Numbered from the stretch's first letter, positions 11,263 through 23,600 are shown. The stretch is 64,000 nt of DNA from Sceloporus undulatus (GCF_019175285.1 NC_056529.1:19385046-19449045), one strand, 5' to 3'. Translations and numbers: made by a program. Notes: generated from the sequence alone by a model not told the origin.

Positions 11263-11462
11263 GGGTGCATCTACACCAAAGAAATAATGCCATGTGACAC
11301 CACCTTAACTGCCATGGCTTCATCTTACAAAATCCTGGGATTTGCAGTTTAGTGAGGCGCCGGCATTCTTTGGCAGGGGAGGCTAAAGACTTTGCAGAAC
11401 TACAGATCCCCAGATTCCATAATCTGGAGCCACAGCACTTAAAGTGGTGCCAAGTTTTGGCA
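11263..11462. mobile_element. Foldback MITE family A
   Basis: GGGTGCATCTACACC start, ATCCTGGGATTTGCAGTTTA and CACTTAAAGTGGTGCC arm. Confidence 0.8.
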
Positions 11463-13670
11463 ATATTTTATTAAATAATATACTGGTTTCCTGCTCAGTA
11501 AGGGCTATCTTGAACCGCTGCAACCAAGGCTGGAATCCAACATCCCCTCAGCATAATATGAATGCTAACACTACACAACCCCATGCAAATAGCAACATTG
11601 TGCAACATATGTCAGTGACTGGGTTGTGAAACTGCAAGACGCAACTACAATGCACAATGTGCAATGCATGGCCGGAAATGCACATCCACAATGCTGTAAT
11701 GTTCCTATAGGCATGATTCTGCTTCCACCACTGTCGGCAGACTATTTCCGTAGCACTGCGGTGAATAATTTATACTGCATGCACAGCACAACCTAGACAT
11801 CCATGTGTCACTAATAAGCCACAGTGTTTGCCTTCACATATTCCTTTGGAGCTTCCTTGTGGATGAGTTGACAGCAACCGAGTTGCTTCACAGTACTTTT
11901 ACATTAAGAAGCTCAACCTCCACACCCCTGGCATTGATGCCTTCCTGTCAGCCTGCTGGCATGGCGTTTCTCCTTAAGGTGTGTTCTGGTGCCAACTTAG
12001 GAAGGGCATTTGCATACACCATGTTTCTAAGCCCCAGGAACTCCCTTGACTGTCTTCAGAAAGACACTCCTCAGGGAGGACTCGGAGGCCTGAAGAATGA
12101 ACCCCATTGACGTCTGTCGTAAGGATGATTCAAGTCAACCCACGTTCTGCTTGTTCCTCTGGTATTTTGCGCAATTAAAACTGCTGCATGCTTTCTTGGC
12201 TATAAGTGCGTGGGAAGCATCTCGCTCGGTTCTGAGGAATGCCTTGAGGTTGTCAGGACGCTGGATTATCTCTGACGCTCTCGAGGTGTTGATGTTGTGA
12301 TGGGGATTAAGATGGCACTTAAGGTAAAGAGGAAGGAAACAGAGTGGTTGTTCAGATGGCTTTCAACTGGGATTAATGGAGGTGTTTCCCTTGGATCATG
12401 GACAGAGGGACTTCGGACACTGGGGCTTAAAATGGCACTCCTGGGTTCTCATTCTGACCCATTGTGGTTAGCTAAATGGCCACATGTCCCATGCCTTCCA
12501 ACTGTCACAATTTAGCAAGGTAGTATAAAGGATTTTAGGGGCATACCTTGGCAAGGTCCTACAATGAGGTTTCGTGGCACCTATAGATGGAATTACACAT
12601 TGATTGTGAGGTGCAACCTCTGTGTTGAGTGGCAACTTTGCCCAACCAAACGTGCAACCTAATATCTAACCCCATGTGGAAAATGGGACCCCAAAGCTCC
12701 AACGCTAGGTTTCAGAGGTGGAAAAATCAAATATGTATGGATATACAATTGCAATGCATAGCACCATCTCCTCAACCTTGATCTGAATGGACAAAAATAT
12801 TCCTCTGCTTCTGAAGGGGAATGTACACATGTGCAATACCCCAACAGGAGTCTGGCTTTTAGGTGACAAGAATAGATGTATCTAGGAATTTCCCACAATG
12901 CCGTGGAGCACCTAATGCCATGGGTGGCATCCTCACAGACTATGTGTAGATCTCTGTTGATCTTATCTTCCCAGCTCCTTTGTGACCCGAGACTCGAGAG
13001 GGCAAAACATATGCTTAGTGATGCATCCATTCCTCCTTAATCCATGTTCTCCAATACCCCAGACTTTTCCCTCAAACATGCATGGGATGGTTCAGATTGT
13101 TCCAGATGATCCAGAAAAGCAGGCGCTTGCCAGATGGAAGAGAGTTGTATATAAATAGTAGGAAATATATGAAATGAATGAAAAGTTAAGCGAGGAGGGC
13201 AACATGCTTTCCTTCAGGGTAGGGTTTCCTCCGTGGAGACATCATCAGATGCCTGTCAGAAGCTGGGCACATCTCCAAAGGTTAGGGAAGGGGCAAATAA
13301 AAGTACAATTTCTGTTTTAATAGAGGACTATTTCTTTTTCTGCAATCTTTAAACAGCATCTCAGGGCAGCTGTGAAACAGATATTTCATCTTACAGCTGG
13401 TCCTACTACGGTTTGCAGGGGTAACTAGCATTGCCTGCCTCCCACTTATGCTATGCCCTCATAAGCTGCATTCTGCTGGTGAAGTTTTTGCAAGGAGAGG
13501 TTGGAAAAGATACTGGGGATCAACCTAGATGAAAAGCTACAGCCTCGGCAACTTTTCCAAAATCTGATTGCAGAATGCATTTTCAGCCCGACTTCTGTCT
13601 GGACGCATGATGTTTGCTGGCTACCAAGCCAAACTTTTTCATCTTCATCCTCTCATGGGTTCAACTGGGG
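11463..13670. other. Intergenic, repeat-poor 2.2-kb stretch
   Basis: I see no SINE, MITE or LINE copy and no convincing coding frame. Open frames up to about 120 codons lack recognisable motifs. Confidence 0.4.
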
Positions 13671-13912
13671 ATAAAAAGGATTGGCTTTTGTTCTGATTTT
13701 TCCTCCTCTGTTACCCAATGTTGGCAGTTTGGGGGGGTCCTTTTTATGTGTTTTTTTTACAAGCTTTATTTTAACAAACATATAATTATAAATATATACA
13801 ACACATATTGTGATTTTCCACTTATGTTCATCTTATATTCAGGTTTATTTTTATCTATTTTATTGATTGTATGTACTGAGATGTGCAAATCTACAGCGCT
13901 ATGAAAATAAAG

Positions 13913-13945
<33 letters not shown>

Positions 13946-14127
13946 TCCATTTATTACATTTCTAGTTGTCTACTTGACAACTTTTCACGTCTTCATAACG
14001 TGTACCTTATTTCCATCTGTTTTTACAAAATTTGTTAACCATTCTATTTTAAAAGGATTGCCTTTTGTTCTGAATTTTTTCCCTCTGTTATCCAGTGTTT
14101 GTGTGTTTTGGGGTCCTTTTTATATGT
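13671..14127. repeat. Direct duplication (~80 bp) flanking a LINE tail
   Basis: 13671-13750 (GGCTTTTGTTCTGATTTTTC) and 14049-14127 (TGCCTTTTGTTCTGAATTTT) align over about 80 bp with moderate divergence. The LINE-type tail 13760-13945 lies between them. Confidence 0.6.
13760..13945 (+). mobile_element. LINE-type 3' tail with (TAA)n
   Basis: ATTGATTGTATGTACTGAG, CTACAGCGCTATGAAAATAA and (TAA)n at 13914-13945. The same kind of tail occurs at 43480-43701. Confidence 0.55.
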
Positions 14128-14135
14128 TGTCTGTG

Positions 14136-14350
14136 TTCCATGATGCAGTGGTTTGAACATTGGACTATGACTCCGGAGATCAGGATTTGATTTTACGCTT
14201 GTGCATAAAAACCCACTGAGTGATCTTGGGCAAGTCCCACTCTCAGCCTCAGAGGATGGCAATGGCAAACCTCCAATGAAGAAACTTGCCAAGAAAACCC
14301 AATGATAGTCTTAGGGTTGCCATAAGTCCAAAATGACTTGGAGGCACAAC
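14136..14350 (+). mobile_element. CORE-type SINE
   Basis: Head ATGATGCAGTGGTTTGAACA, core TTGGGCAAGTCCCACTCTC and tail CATAAGTCCAAAATGACTTG. The CR1 at 14351 follows directly. Confidence 0.85.
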
Positions 14351-14768
14351 ATAGAATCATGGAATCATAGAGTTGGAAGAGACCCCAAGGGCCATCCAGT
14401 CCAACCCCATTTTGCCATGCAGGAACTCTCAATCAAAGCATCCTCAACAGATGGCCATCTAGCCTCTGTTTAAAGACCTCTAAGGAAGGAGACTCCACTA
14501 CACTCCAAAGAAGTTTGTTCCACTGTCAAACAGCCCTTACTGTCAGGAAATTCCTCCTGTGTTGAGATGGAATCTCTTTTCCTGGAGCTTGCATGCATTG
14601 CTCCACGTCCTAGTCTCTGGAGCAGCAGAAAACAAACTTGCTCCCTCCTCAAAATGACATCCCTTCAAGTAGTTAAACAGGGCTATCATATCACCTCTTA
14701 ACCTTCTCTTCTCCAGGCTAAACATCCCCAGCTCCCTTAGTCGTTCTTCATACAATGTGCTCTGTTTA
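14351..14768 (-). mobile_element. CR1 LINE, 5'-truncated, 3' end intact
   Basis: On the minus strand it ends with CTCTTCCAACTCTATGATTC and an ATTCTATG tail, preceded by GTTGGACTGGATGGCCCTTG. It runs back to GAGAAGAGAAGGTTAAGAGG. The 3' end abuts the SINE at 14136-14350. Confidence 0.85.
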
Positions 14769-15290
14769 GCCTCCATTTTGATCCTAGATCAGATAGCAGT
14801 CAGTGGACATACATACCCTCCATCTGCCCCAATTCAACAGAGACAGTCCCGATTAATCTTCATTAATCCTCTTGTCATCCCTCTTTTTCAGCTGCTTTTA
14901 AAATATCCCAGTCTCTCCTCCTTCCATTTCCCCCCTTGGTCCTCAGCTTACCTCCGTTGCTGACAACTTTAACTTGAAGGCTTGCAAGAGAAAAGTATGT
15001 CTGCGCGATTATTGCGTGTTTTGTTAAGGAACGCTGGCCATCTGTACGTCTCATTTTGTTTTGTTGGGTTTCGTTAAGTTATTTTCCTTTACATAAAAGT
15101 GTTTTTAAGAAAATAATAAAGTAAACCGAAGGAGGTTCAGGGAAGAGTGACATGTTATCAGGTTCGCCTGAATCTGACCTTTTGCAAAATGTTAGTGTTT
15201 GTTGTAAGGAGTTTTACTGTAAGCTCTTGCTAAGCAGAATTCGCATAATGGACCTTCAAACCACAAGTTAAACATTCTCAGGCTAAACTG

Positions 15291-15292
<2 letters not shown>

Positions 15293-15332
<40 letters not shown>
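15293..15332. repeat. (AT)n microsatellite
   Basis: About 20 AT units. Confidence 0.97.
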
Positions 15333-15335
<3 letters not shown>

Positions 15336-15433
15336 GTTAAGAAAAGGTTTCTAGCCCCAAATGTATGGAAATATATACAAAGAAATTTGCTGGACTTCTC
15401 TTTGACTGCAAGAACCAGAGACATTTCTCCTTC

Positions 15434-15536
15434 TCTGTCAGAGAGCTCTGGTGCCAAAGCAAACAACAAATCCTAGAATTCCATAGCAGTTAAAATGATA
15501 TCAAACTGCATTATTTCTGCAGTGTGGATGCAGCCT
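15434..15536. mobile_element. Foldback MITE family A, right half
   Basis: AGAGAGCTCTGGTGCC to AGTGTGGATGCAGCCTT. Confidence 0.75.
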
Positions 15537-15738
15537 TGGACTCAGGGACAGCAGGGTTTGAATCCCAGCTCAGCCATGGAAACTCATAGGAATGAACTTG
15601 GGCACTTTCTCGGCCTCAGAAGAAGGCAAAGATAACATATTCTGAACGAATCTCGCCAAGAAAACCCTGTGAAAATTTCACCTTAGTGTCTCCCGAAGTC
15701 AGAAATGACTTGAAGGCCCAGCGATAATGATAAATAAT
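15537..15738 (+). mobile_element. CORE-type SINE, diverged
   Basis: GGGTTTGAATCCCAGCTCAG promoter B-box region, GCCAAGAAAACCCTGTG and GTCAGAAATGACTTGAAGGC. Confidence 0.75.
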
Positions 15739-16943
15739 GTCATTCAAGAAGGACTTCTGTTTATCTCTTCCAAAATCTCTAACTATTCAGCTTCATTAAA
15801 GGATCTCATTCAGGAATTTTGGAGACTAGTATCCCAAAAAGTAACTTATCCAAGCTTTGCTCCAAAGTAAGCACATGTGGGAAAAGACCAACCTGAACAA
15901 CCTAAAATGCCAGATTCATATTTGAAAGCTATTCTAGAAGACCTTTTAGATCTCCAACCCTGTTGCTTCTAAGGAAGAGGCTGAACGGATGTCAAGTCAT
16001 TATAAATATAAATGTTTAACAGTTTACTCTGACTCTCCAATGGGAATGGAGTTAGTTAACTAGATTCACATTGCCTATGATCTCTCCCGCCTCGTATTTT
16101 TCCCTCCTCTTCTCTTTCCTCTATGGAAATCAGGATTTTCCTGAACAAAATGCAGTGTGGTCTTTCTTTCTCTCTCTCTCCTTCGCCCTCCCTCTCTCTC
16201 ATTCTTTCTTTATATAAGCTCGTCCCAATGTTAGTTTTCTTTGGCTTCCCCTTCGAAGGCTAAGCGATTTTGCTTTTGATGTTTCTTTTATTGATGAATG
16301 AGTGCCTATAAATAACTCTCCAGGGTAGCTGTCTGCTCTCCCCTCGTGTTCTGCAGCAATTGTAATGACATGGAAGAAAAAGGAGGCGATGGTGGGCTGA
16401 AATTTACAGCCGCCCGACGTGAAAGATTTGGGGGGACTTCATACCCTTCGGCTTAATCTCTACAGATGTAAAGGCAAAGAAATGTTATGTCTCCAACAAC
16501 TCCGATTACACCCTCTTTGGGTGGAAGGAGCAGCTGGGCTGGCCATCGAAAGTAGGCTGTTAAGACTTTAATGTTCTGGATGAAATTCACGCCTTCTGGG
16601 ATGACAGAAGGAGCTGGAATAGGTTTGGCAGGGATGGAGTAGACTTGACCACGCTCCAGGCACCTGTAGGCATGCGTCTAGTCTTGTGACAGGTAGAACA
16701 TCTGGAAAGATAATGTCAAATTGGTCCCCAGGAAAACCTCCACTTCCTTTTTGAAAACAAAATCCAAGATGCCGCTCCTCATCGTTGCACGGAAATGCTT
16801 GCAAACATGAGGAGTCCATAGATGGGACATGTTTTGTCTGCTTGCTTGCTTGCTTTTGTGCATCTACATCAGTGGCTCCCATACTTTGAAGCTCTATCCA
16901 GCTTGGCCAATATTCAGGGATTTTGGAAGCTGGATTCCAAACT
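15739..16943. other. Intergenic, repeat-poor
   Basis: CT-rich patches near 16165-16205 and a TATATAAG near 16212 stand out; neither is tied to a gene. Confidence 0.4.
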
Positions 16944-16951
16944 ATCTAGAG

Positions 16952-17088
16952 CAGTGATTCACAAACTTTAGTCCTCCCAGATGTTTTGGACTTCAACCCC
17001 CAGAAGCCCCAGCCAGCTTGGGTAACAGTCAGAAAGTATGAGAGATGAAGTCCAAAACACCTGGAGGATCAAAGTCTGGGAAGCACTG
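16952..17088. mobile_element. hAT-type MITE, 137 bp
   Basis: Ends CAGTGATTCACAAACTTTAG and its near complement CTGGGAAGCACTG. Flanked by a perfect 8-bp target duplication ATCTAGAG (16944-16951 and 17089-17096), as expected for hAT. Confidence 0.85.
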
Positions 17089-17107
17089 ATCTAGAGGACC
17101 AAATGTT

Positions 17108-17320
17108 CCCAAACTACACTCTAGAAATAATGCAGTTTGATACCACGTTAACTAACATAGCTCCATGCTACGGACTTCTGTAGTTTTGTGAGGCACTAGC
17201 ACTCTTTGGCAGAGAAGGCTAAAGACCTTGTAAAACTACAAATCCCAGGATTCCATAGGGTGGGGCCAGAGCACTTAAAGAGTGTCAAACTGCATTGTTT
17301 GTATAATATAGGTGGATGCC
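17108..17320. mobile_element. Foldback MITE family A
   Basis: CTAGAAATAATGCAGTTTGA arm and AGTGTCAAACTGCATTG arm with central CACTCTTTGGCAGAGAAGG. Confidence 0.82.
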
Positions 17321-17531
17321 AAACTGCAGAATTAATGCAGTCTGACACTGCTTTAACTGCCATGGCACCATCACATGGACTACACCAGTTTGTGGTTTGT
17401 TGGAGCACCAGAGCTCTCTGAGAAAGAAGGCTAACTATCTCACCAAACCACAACTCCCAGAATTCCATAGCATTGAGCCAGGTAGTTAAAGCAATGTCAA
17501 ATTACATTATTTCTGCAGTGCAGATGCACTG
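17321..17531. mobile_element. Foldback MITE family A, adjacent copy
   Basis: CTGCAGAATTAATGCAGTC arm and AATTACATTATTTCTGCAG arm. It is tandem to the preceding copy. Confidence 0.82.
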
Positions 17532-17569
17532 GTAAATGTCTGGCTCCGTATTTGGGGAACAGTCTTCCT

Positions 17570-17845
17570 TTGCACTTCCAGCTAGAGGAGGATCTGACCC
17601 ACTTTTGTAAAGGGTTGAAGACCTTCCTCTTTCGATTTGCCATATTACTGATTTGCTGAGTGTGCCTGAGGTTGCTGTGATGGGTAGTAACCGATAAGGA
17701 GTTTGTTTTAATATATTAGCATATTAATTTAACATTTTAGCATATTATAATGTGTTTTATTGTCCATTTTTTATTATATATGTATGATGTTCTTTCTGTG
17801 GAAAGGGCATTATAAATAAACATTATCATTGTTGTTGTTGTTGTT
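17570..17845 (+). mobile_element. L2/CR1-type LINE 3' end with GTT tail
   Basis: GAAGACCTTCCTCTTTCG, an AT-rich middle and GGGCATTATAAATAAAC before (GTT)n is the usual 3' end of non-LTR elements in lizards. The family name is uncertain. Confidence 0.5.
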
Positions 17846-18240
17846 ATATGTGTAGTGTGCTAGGAAACCATTGTCTCTGTTCAGTCCACTGTTGATGGGC
17901 CTTGAGTTTGTAGATGTATTCCAAGTCTGCTCTTTCTCTTTCCAATCTTCCTTTGTATTTTTGTTGTTGTTGTTCAAGGACTGCTGTTCTGAGGTCCAAA
18001 CTGGAACGTCGAGGAAGTGTTCAGCAACTAGGTTTTGTGTATTCCCATTCCTAATGTCTGATTTGTGTCCATTTATGTCCTCTGGTGCAGAGACTGGCCT
18101 GTTTACCCAATGAATACTGAAGGACATGCTAACCTGGTTGTGTAACAAGCAACATCTGCTGAAATGCTTTCCTCTGCATCCATTAATAGTATAGGAACTG
18201 TCTCCAGTTTTCAACCTGGCAACCTTAGTTAAGGGAGATG
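17846..18240 (-). mobile_element. Retroelement-derived reading-frame fragment, possibly Penelope-like
   Basis: About 130 codons open on the minus strand, including INGHKSDIRNGNTQN, VAEHF and a final INSGLNRDNGFLAHY. The pattern suggests the GIY-YIG endonuclease end of a Penelope-like element, from memory of the family. No full domain is present, so this is a remnant. Confidence 0.35.
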
Positions 18241-18417
18241 GGCCCACCTAGCTGTTTGCTGCTTCTCCTTCCACTGACAGATGGCGACCTTTTCATAGAG
18301 AAAGCCTGTTCTTGCAGTGTGTCAGTACTGATTCCATCACACATTGTACCAAATATTTTCCTATCTATCACACAATGTGTGTTCAACTCACCAGTTGGCT
18401 TATGTTGACCCCATTAT

Positions 18418-18828
18418 GGCCTCATTCCCACTTACAGATAAATCAGTGTGGGATCTGAATCGACGGATAGATTCGACAGCGGAGTGTGGTTCCCACTACA
18501 TTTGCCCCGATCGCATTTTTTCCCTCCAAAATAATCCACTTGTGGTTCCCATTCACTAATGAATCAATTCAAAATGATTTGGTTCCAGCTGGCCAAAGGC
18601 GAAATTTGAATCGATTCTGATCCGCATGCGGTTCTCACTTGCGCAGATTCGATTTATTGAAAAAGAGGCAGAAAAAATCAGTGTCAAAAAGACGTGGGTT
18701 AAATGGGTCAAGCGCATGGCCCCCCTCTCGGAATCGCTTCAACGATTTGAATTAAGTGGGAACCAGGGTTGTTTGAACTGGTTCAAACTGATTCACAATC
18801 TGGTTTAAAAGGCAGTGTGAATGAGGTC
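18418..18828. mobile_element. MITE of 411 bp with GGCCTCATTC termini
   Basis: GGCCTCATTCCCACTT at the left and AGTGTGAATGAGGTC at the right are inverted. TAT is present on both sides, a possible 3-bp duplication. The interior has repeated GATTCGA/AATCGA motifs. Superfamily uncertain, PIF/Harbinger possible. Confidence 0.65.
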
Positions 18829-18831
18829 TAT

Positions 18832-19960
18832 ACAAGGCTTTCTAAGGTACTCAGAGGTGGTTGGCCATTGCCTTCCTCTAAATACAGCCTATTGGGTACC
18901 CATATATCTTTGAGATAAAAGGCAGACCCAAAGAGATTTTAATAACTAAACAAATAGCAAAAATGTTTTTGCATTTTGTGTTTCTTTTTTTAAAAAAATA
19001 ATCATGTCTTCCCCCCCCCCCCTTTTTTTTTTTTTCTTTCTCTTGCTTTTCTTTTTATCATTTGCCTTTAAATGTTGCGGCTATTGATGTTGCTACAAGG
19101 GAATGATTCACGCCATTAGTTTCTTCTTGGAGATATATGTGGTTGCTGTCTGACTGCAACTTGGCTCACTTACCTGAATTATCTGGCTCCTTTCCCCATC
19201 CCAATCCTCTTCCGCTGACACTATTGCAGGATGTTTTAAGCATACGCTGGATGCTTGTCTACATTGTGTGTACATTAACATACACATCTGCAGATGTAGA
19301 ACACCAGCATGTCAGGAGAAGGGTAATCTAAATCACCCCCCAATTGTCTAATTTTCTATGTGCGGAGAATTTGTTTGTATGGAGAAGCATCTGATCAGAG
19401 GCGTTTCCATCTCCACCATTTCCGCTGTGCAAAAACTTGCACCAAACGGTCAGTTATTTAAATGTGAGTTAGGGACAAGAAGCCCCGAATCGGGTGAGGC
19501 TTTCATGAAGGCAGTCCGGACCTTATTGTTTTGAAGGAAAATTTCCTTGGGGGAAGTATTCATATCTGGGAGACAATGCTTTGATTTCGTTCCCAACATA
19601 GGATTTTATCACACAAGAGGGAAGTTGTGTTTATCCAAATCTTGTGAATAAACGTGCCGTGCAACTCGGACATTAACATGACATTAACCCGTGCAGAAAG
19701 CCACAAAATCATGTCACTTTTTAACTTCAGGGAAATCTCAAAATTAAAAAGCAGTGCAATTTTGCAGCTTAGTGTTAATGTCGGGTTAATGTCAAAAACA
19801 CCCAACGTGTCTGAAAACAATCTCTCTCTCATGGAATATTCCCAAGATTTAAACCCTGTTTATCCACGGGATTTGGGCGCATTGCCTTCCATGTGATAAA
19901 CTCCATAGCTAGACCCCAGAGCTTCTAGTTTAGTGACTATTTAAATTTCCCCAGTGTAAA
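18832..19960. other. Intergenic, repeat-poor
   Basis: No dispersed repeat recognised apart from homopolymer tracts. Confidence 0.4.
19008..19041. repeat. poly(C)/poly(T) tract
   Basis: C run followed by a T run. Confidence 0.9.
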
Positions 19961-19970
19961 AGCATTGTAG

Positions 19971-20228
19971 AGAAGTGTAGAGACCCAGCATGGTGTAGTG
20001 GTTGGAGTACTGGACTATGACTCTGGAGACCAGGGTTCTAATTCTGGTTCGGCCATTTAAATGCACTGGGTGAACTTGGACAAGTAGCAGCCGCTCAGCC
20101 TCAGTGGGAGGCTATGGCAAACCGCCTCTGAACAAAGCTTGCCAAGAAAACCCCATGATAGGTTTGCTATAGTGTCACCATAAGTCAGAAATGACTTGAA
20201 GGCACACAACAACAACAACAACATTAGA
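19971..20228 (+). mobile_element. tRNA-derived CORE-type SINE, best full-length copy
   Basis: Head CCCAGCATGGTGTAGTGG, A/B-box region with GACCAGGGTTCTAATTCTGG, MIR-like core, GCCAAGAAAACCCCATGATA and (CAA)n tail. A perfect 10-bp target duplication AGCATTGTAG lies at 19961-19970 and 20229-20238. Confidence 0.92.
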
Positions 20229-20238
20229 AGCATTGTAG

Positions 20239-21277
20239 GAAATTAAAATGACAACCATACCCTACTGCTATGTTTCATGGCCTGAAAAGCCTTCCTGGCA
20301 TCCACCAAGGAACCCCCAGAGTTGGCTCCAAACAGATCGTGGAAGTGCTTTTTCTTTGGGGATTGCAAGTCCCACAATCCCCTGGCCATGGGATTTGGAG
20401 AACCGTGATCCAAAAAATGGAACATTCCACAACTCTCAACAAAATCTCCCAACAAAAATCTCAGAAGGCCAATTGTGATATAGCCAGTTTCTTGAACCGA
20501 CAAAGTGTTCCTTTTAACCCGCAAAGGAAGCGCACACTTTATTCGCCGTGCTTCCTGGTGTACAAAGGGGGAAGAAACAACCAAAACTCTTGTGCAAGAA
20601 AAAACGAGAAGGGTGGTGTGTTTTTTTTGTTTCGGGGTTGTTTTGTTTTTGACCTGGTTTCCAGAAATGTGGGAAAGTTTATTTATTTCTCCATGCATTC
20701 CTGATTTGCAATGTGCTCTCTAAAAATGTCGCTCAGATTTAGGCTGAGTGAGCTCATGCTAAATTTAGCAGTGATCTTTTAAACAAACATTCTTTATGCT
20801 TTGCTGAATGGACACCGGGGCTGGATGAAAAGTCAACCGCGTTCGCAGGAACGCTATTCACAATGTTTCATTCTTCTCCGCGCTTTGGGCTCGGTTGCTT
20901 GTAACCTGATGGATGGAGGTGTTTGTGTAGGGAGTGTGTGTATGTGTGTATGTTTCTGTGTGTGTGTAACTGGTATGTTACACTATGGCATATGGGAAAG
21001 AACCACCAAATTAGAACCTGCTGTGAAGACTGAAGGATCTCAGCTTTTTCAATATTTTTATTTTCTTAATTTTAAGCGTTTCCACACCAAGAACAAGTTT
21101 CGAGGCCCAAACACAGGTAGACAGTGGCTGTTGTTCTGTTGCAAACTTCCATCTTCGTACGTAGGATTGCATCTGCAAGAATTAGAATTGGCCAGTTGCA
21201 TAATGTCCGTACCTAGTAAGGGTCTACTGTTACATTACTATATAGGAAAGCAAGAAAAATGACCAGTGCACAATGGG
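20239..21277. other. Intergenic, overlapping open frames judged non-coding
   Basis: Frames of about 144-151 codons are open on both strands over the same bases (20243-20704). Neither has recognisable domains, so this looks like chance. Confidence 0.4.
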
Positions 21278-21336
21278 AACCCATGATAGGGTTGTGTAGT
21301 CGGAAATGACTTGGAGGCACACAACAGCTACAACAA
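21278..21336 (+). mobile_element. CORE-type SINE tail fragment
   Basis: CCATGATAGGGTTG then GTCGGAAATGACTTGGAGGC and ACACAACAG. Confidence 0.7.
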
Positions 21337-21347
21337 ATGTGAACCTT

Positions 21348-21550
21348 GGCTGCATCCATACTGCGGAAATAATGCATTTTGGCTTGGTTGCTGTGGAATC
21401 CATGGATTTGTAGTTTATTGTGGCAACAGAGTTCTCTGACTGGGAAGGCTAAATATCTCACCAAACTACAAATCCCAGTATCCCATACCATTGAGCCATG
21501 GTTTTCAAAGTGGTGTCAAACTACATTATTTCTGCAGTGCAGATGCATCC
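21348..21550. mobile_element. Foldback MITE family A
   Basis: GGCTGCATCCATACTGCGG start, ACTACAAATCCCAGTATCCC and CAGTGCAGATGCATCC end. Confidence 0.83.
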
Positions 21551-21667
21551 TGTGTGAGTTGTTGTCCAAAAGAGCAGCTACTCCAGGCTCCTTTATTTTT
21601 CTCATCCAACTCTGTCTTACCAAGATAGTGGGACCAATGGATTGAGAGACGTTCATGAGTTGTATGC

Positions 21668-21677
21668 NNNNNNNNNN
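21668..21677. other. Assembly gap (10 N)
   Basis: Ten N directly before a (GAT)n run. Confidence 0.99.

Positions 21678-21728
<51 letters not shown>
21678..21728. repeat. (GAT)n microsatellite
   Basis: Seventeen units, starting at the gap. Confidence 0.96.
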
Positions 21729-23070
21729 CTTCATTCTCTAACGACTTTGCAGTCTGGTATCCAGATACCCTCTCTGTGAGATTGAGGCTTCTGGCCATCA
21801 CAGTTGGTAGCTACTGATAAGACACATCATCTTTATTGTCCAATTATCATATTTTTATTATGTCCTCCTTGACATCAAGGTTGTTTAAGTGATACACAGA
21901 AGATTTCTCCCCTCCATATTATGTCCTCACAACAGCCCTATGAGGTAGCCTGGACTTCAAGAGGAAACTGAAAGTAACTAAGAACATCGTTGTACAAAAT
22001 ACATATGTATTAACACAAAATATCCCCAAAATATAAACAAATATCTTACAATAAAAACACCACAGTACATTTTTAGGTGACCAGCAAAAAATACTCCAGT
22101 GTTCTGTAAGCAAATGTTCAGTGAACATGAAGTCTATTATTCAATACAAAATTCATAAGCAGCATATCAAACAAGCAAAGAGATAATAAAATACAATCAT
22201 ATCTCCCCCCCCCCAAAAAAAATTATCCTTACATTACAGACCATTGCTAAAGGCAGGTCATGGATCCAGTGTTAGTAGAATCATAAATCCATTCTGGATT
22301 TTAGTGTGATCTTTAAAAGGAGATTTTTAGCACGATATCCCTATTTGGGAATGGAGTTGTTGGGGTTTTTTGTATTGTATTGTATTTGGATATCTCCTTT
22401 AAAATTCGGACTAAAGCCTGGAACAGACCCACTGTCCCACTGGCACGGGGTTCGCCAGCTACCACTTGCAGAAGCCAATACAATAAATCACTTCAAACCA
22501 AATATAAACTATTTTAGAAGTGAAAACCATCCAGGAACCAGCAGGAGCTAAAAGAAAAGAAACAATTAACACAACAAATGCACAAGATATAGCAAGTCAC
22601 CATTTGCTGCAACTCCCTCCCTTCAGCCTGTCCTCCCACCCCAAGTAAATACAGAGTGAAGCTTGGGGAAACAACGGTTTTGTTGGCTGGAGGACTAAGG
22701 GGGTTGTAATATAAGAAAGTCATTTTTTCTGGGTTCCTATGCAGAAGTGGAAAAGGAGAAGGGAACCCGCTTTAGTCCCATGACAAAAACATGGTGGGAA
22801 CTTCATAGCCAGTCCAAGCTGAAAGACATCTAAGCTGAAAGGAGGTTGAATGAAGCATCTGTGATGTTCCAGGCTGGTTTCTTTGAGAGTATAGGGGAGC
22901 ACAGATAGTGGAGGTAATGCTGTCCTTCCTCGGTTGTTGAACATAAATGCTGGGCAGAATCCCAATGCTGTTTGCATGAAGGCACTCCTTCACACACACA
23001 TTCTCCATTGCCTGTGACATTGCAGGGCATCAAGGGAGGCTGTTCACCATGTGCATGGTATATAGATGCA
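21729..23070. other. Intergenic, nothing recognised
   Basis: Only short homopolymers such as C/A runs near 22206 are visible. Confidence 0.4.
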
Positions 23071-23073
23071 GAG

Positions 23074-23266
23074 GTTGTTGTGGTGTCCTTCAAGCAACTT
23101 CTAATGACCTTCTCATGACCACATTTATTCAGAGGTTTGCCATCATCTTCTTTGAAGAATGTGACTTGGCCAAGATCACCCAGTGGGTTTCCATGGCCAA
23201 GCATGATTCAAACCAGGTCTCCAGAGTCGTAGTCCAGTGCTCAACCCACTACACCATGCTGGGTCT
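23074..23266 (-). mobile_element. CORE-type SINE
   Basis: GTGTCCTTCAAGCAACTTC, CACCCAGTGGGTTTCCATGG and CCAGAGTCGTAGTCCAGTGC with head complement ACTACACCATGCTGGG. Confidence 0.82.
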
Positions 23267-23398
23267 CACTAACCAGAGTAGGCCCACTGAGTTCATTGTC
23301 CCATAGTGAGTCAACACTAATGTCAGTCCCATTGATTCAGTGGTTTTACTCCAGTTGGGACAAATAATAAGACTTAAGATTTTTGTGTTCTCTCTCTA

Positions 23399-23586
23399 AG
23401 AGCCAGTGCGGTATAGTGGTTTGAGCATTGGACTATGACACTTGAGTTCAATTCCCAGCCATAGAAACTTATTGGGTGACCTTGGGCAAGTCACACATTC
23501 TCAACCCCAGAAAACCCCATGATTGGTTGGTCTTAGTGTTGCCATAAGTCGGAAGCAACTTGAAGGCACACACGACACAGCTACAA
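23399..23586 (+). mobile_element. CORE-type SINE, internally shortened
   Basis: GCCAGTGCGGTATAGTGG head, GGTGACCTTGGGCAAGTCAC core and GCCATAAGTCGGAAGCAAC tail. Target duplication of the TTCTCTCTCTA type flanks it (23388-23398 and from 23587). Confidence 0.8.
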
Positions 23587-23600
23587 TTCTCTCTCTCTAG

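Noticed and set aside
16205-16225. TATATAAG as a promoter TATA box
   Set aside because: No gene or transcript start can be linked to it.
19971-20228. tRNA gene
   Set aside because: The tRNA-like head belongs to a repeated SINE with a target duplication and does not form a complete cloverleaf.
20243-20704. Overlapping frames of about 150 codons on both strands
   Set aside because: No domain, no homology recognised, and open on both strands, as expected by chance.
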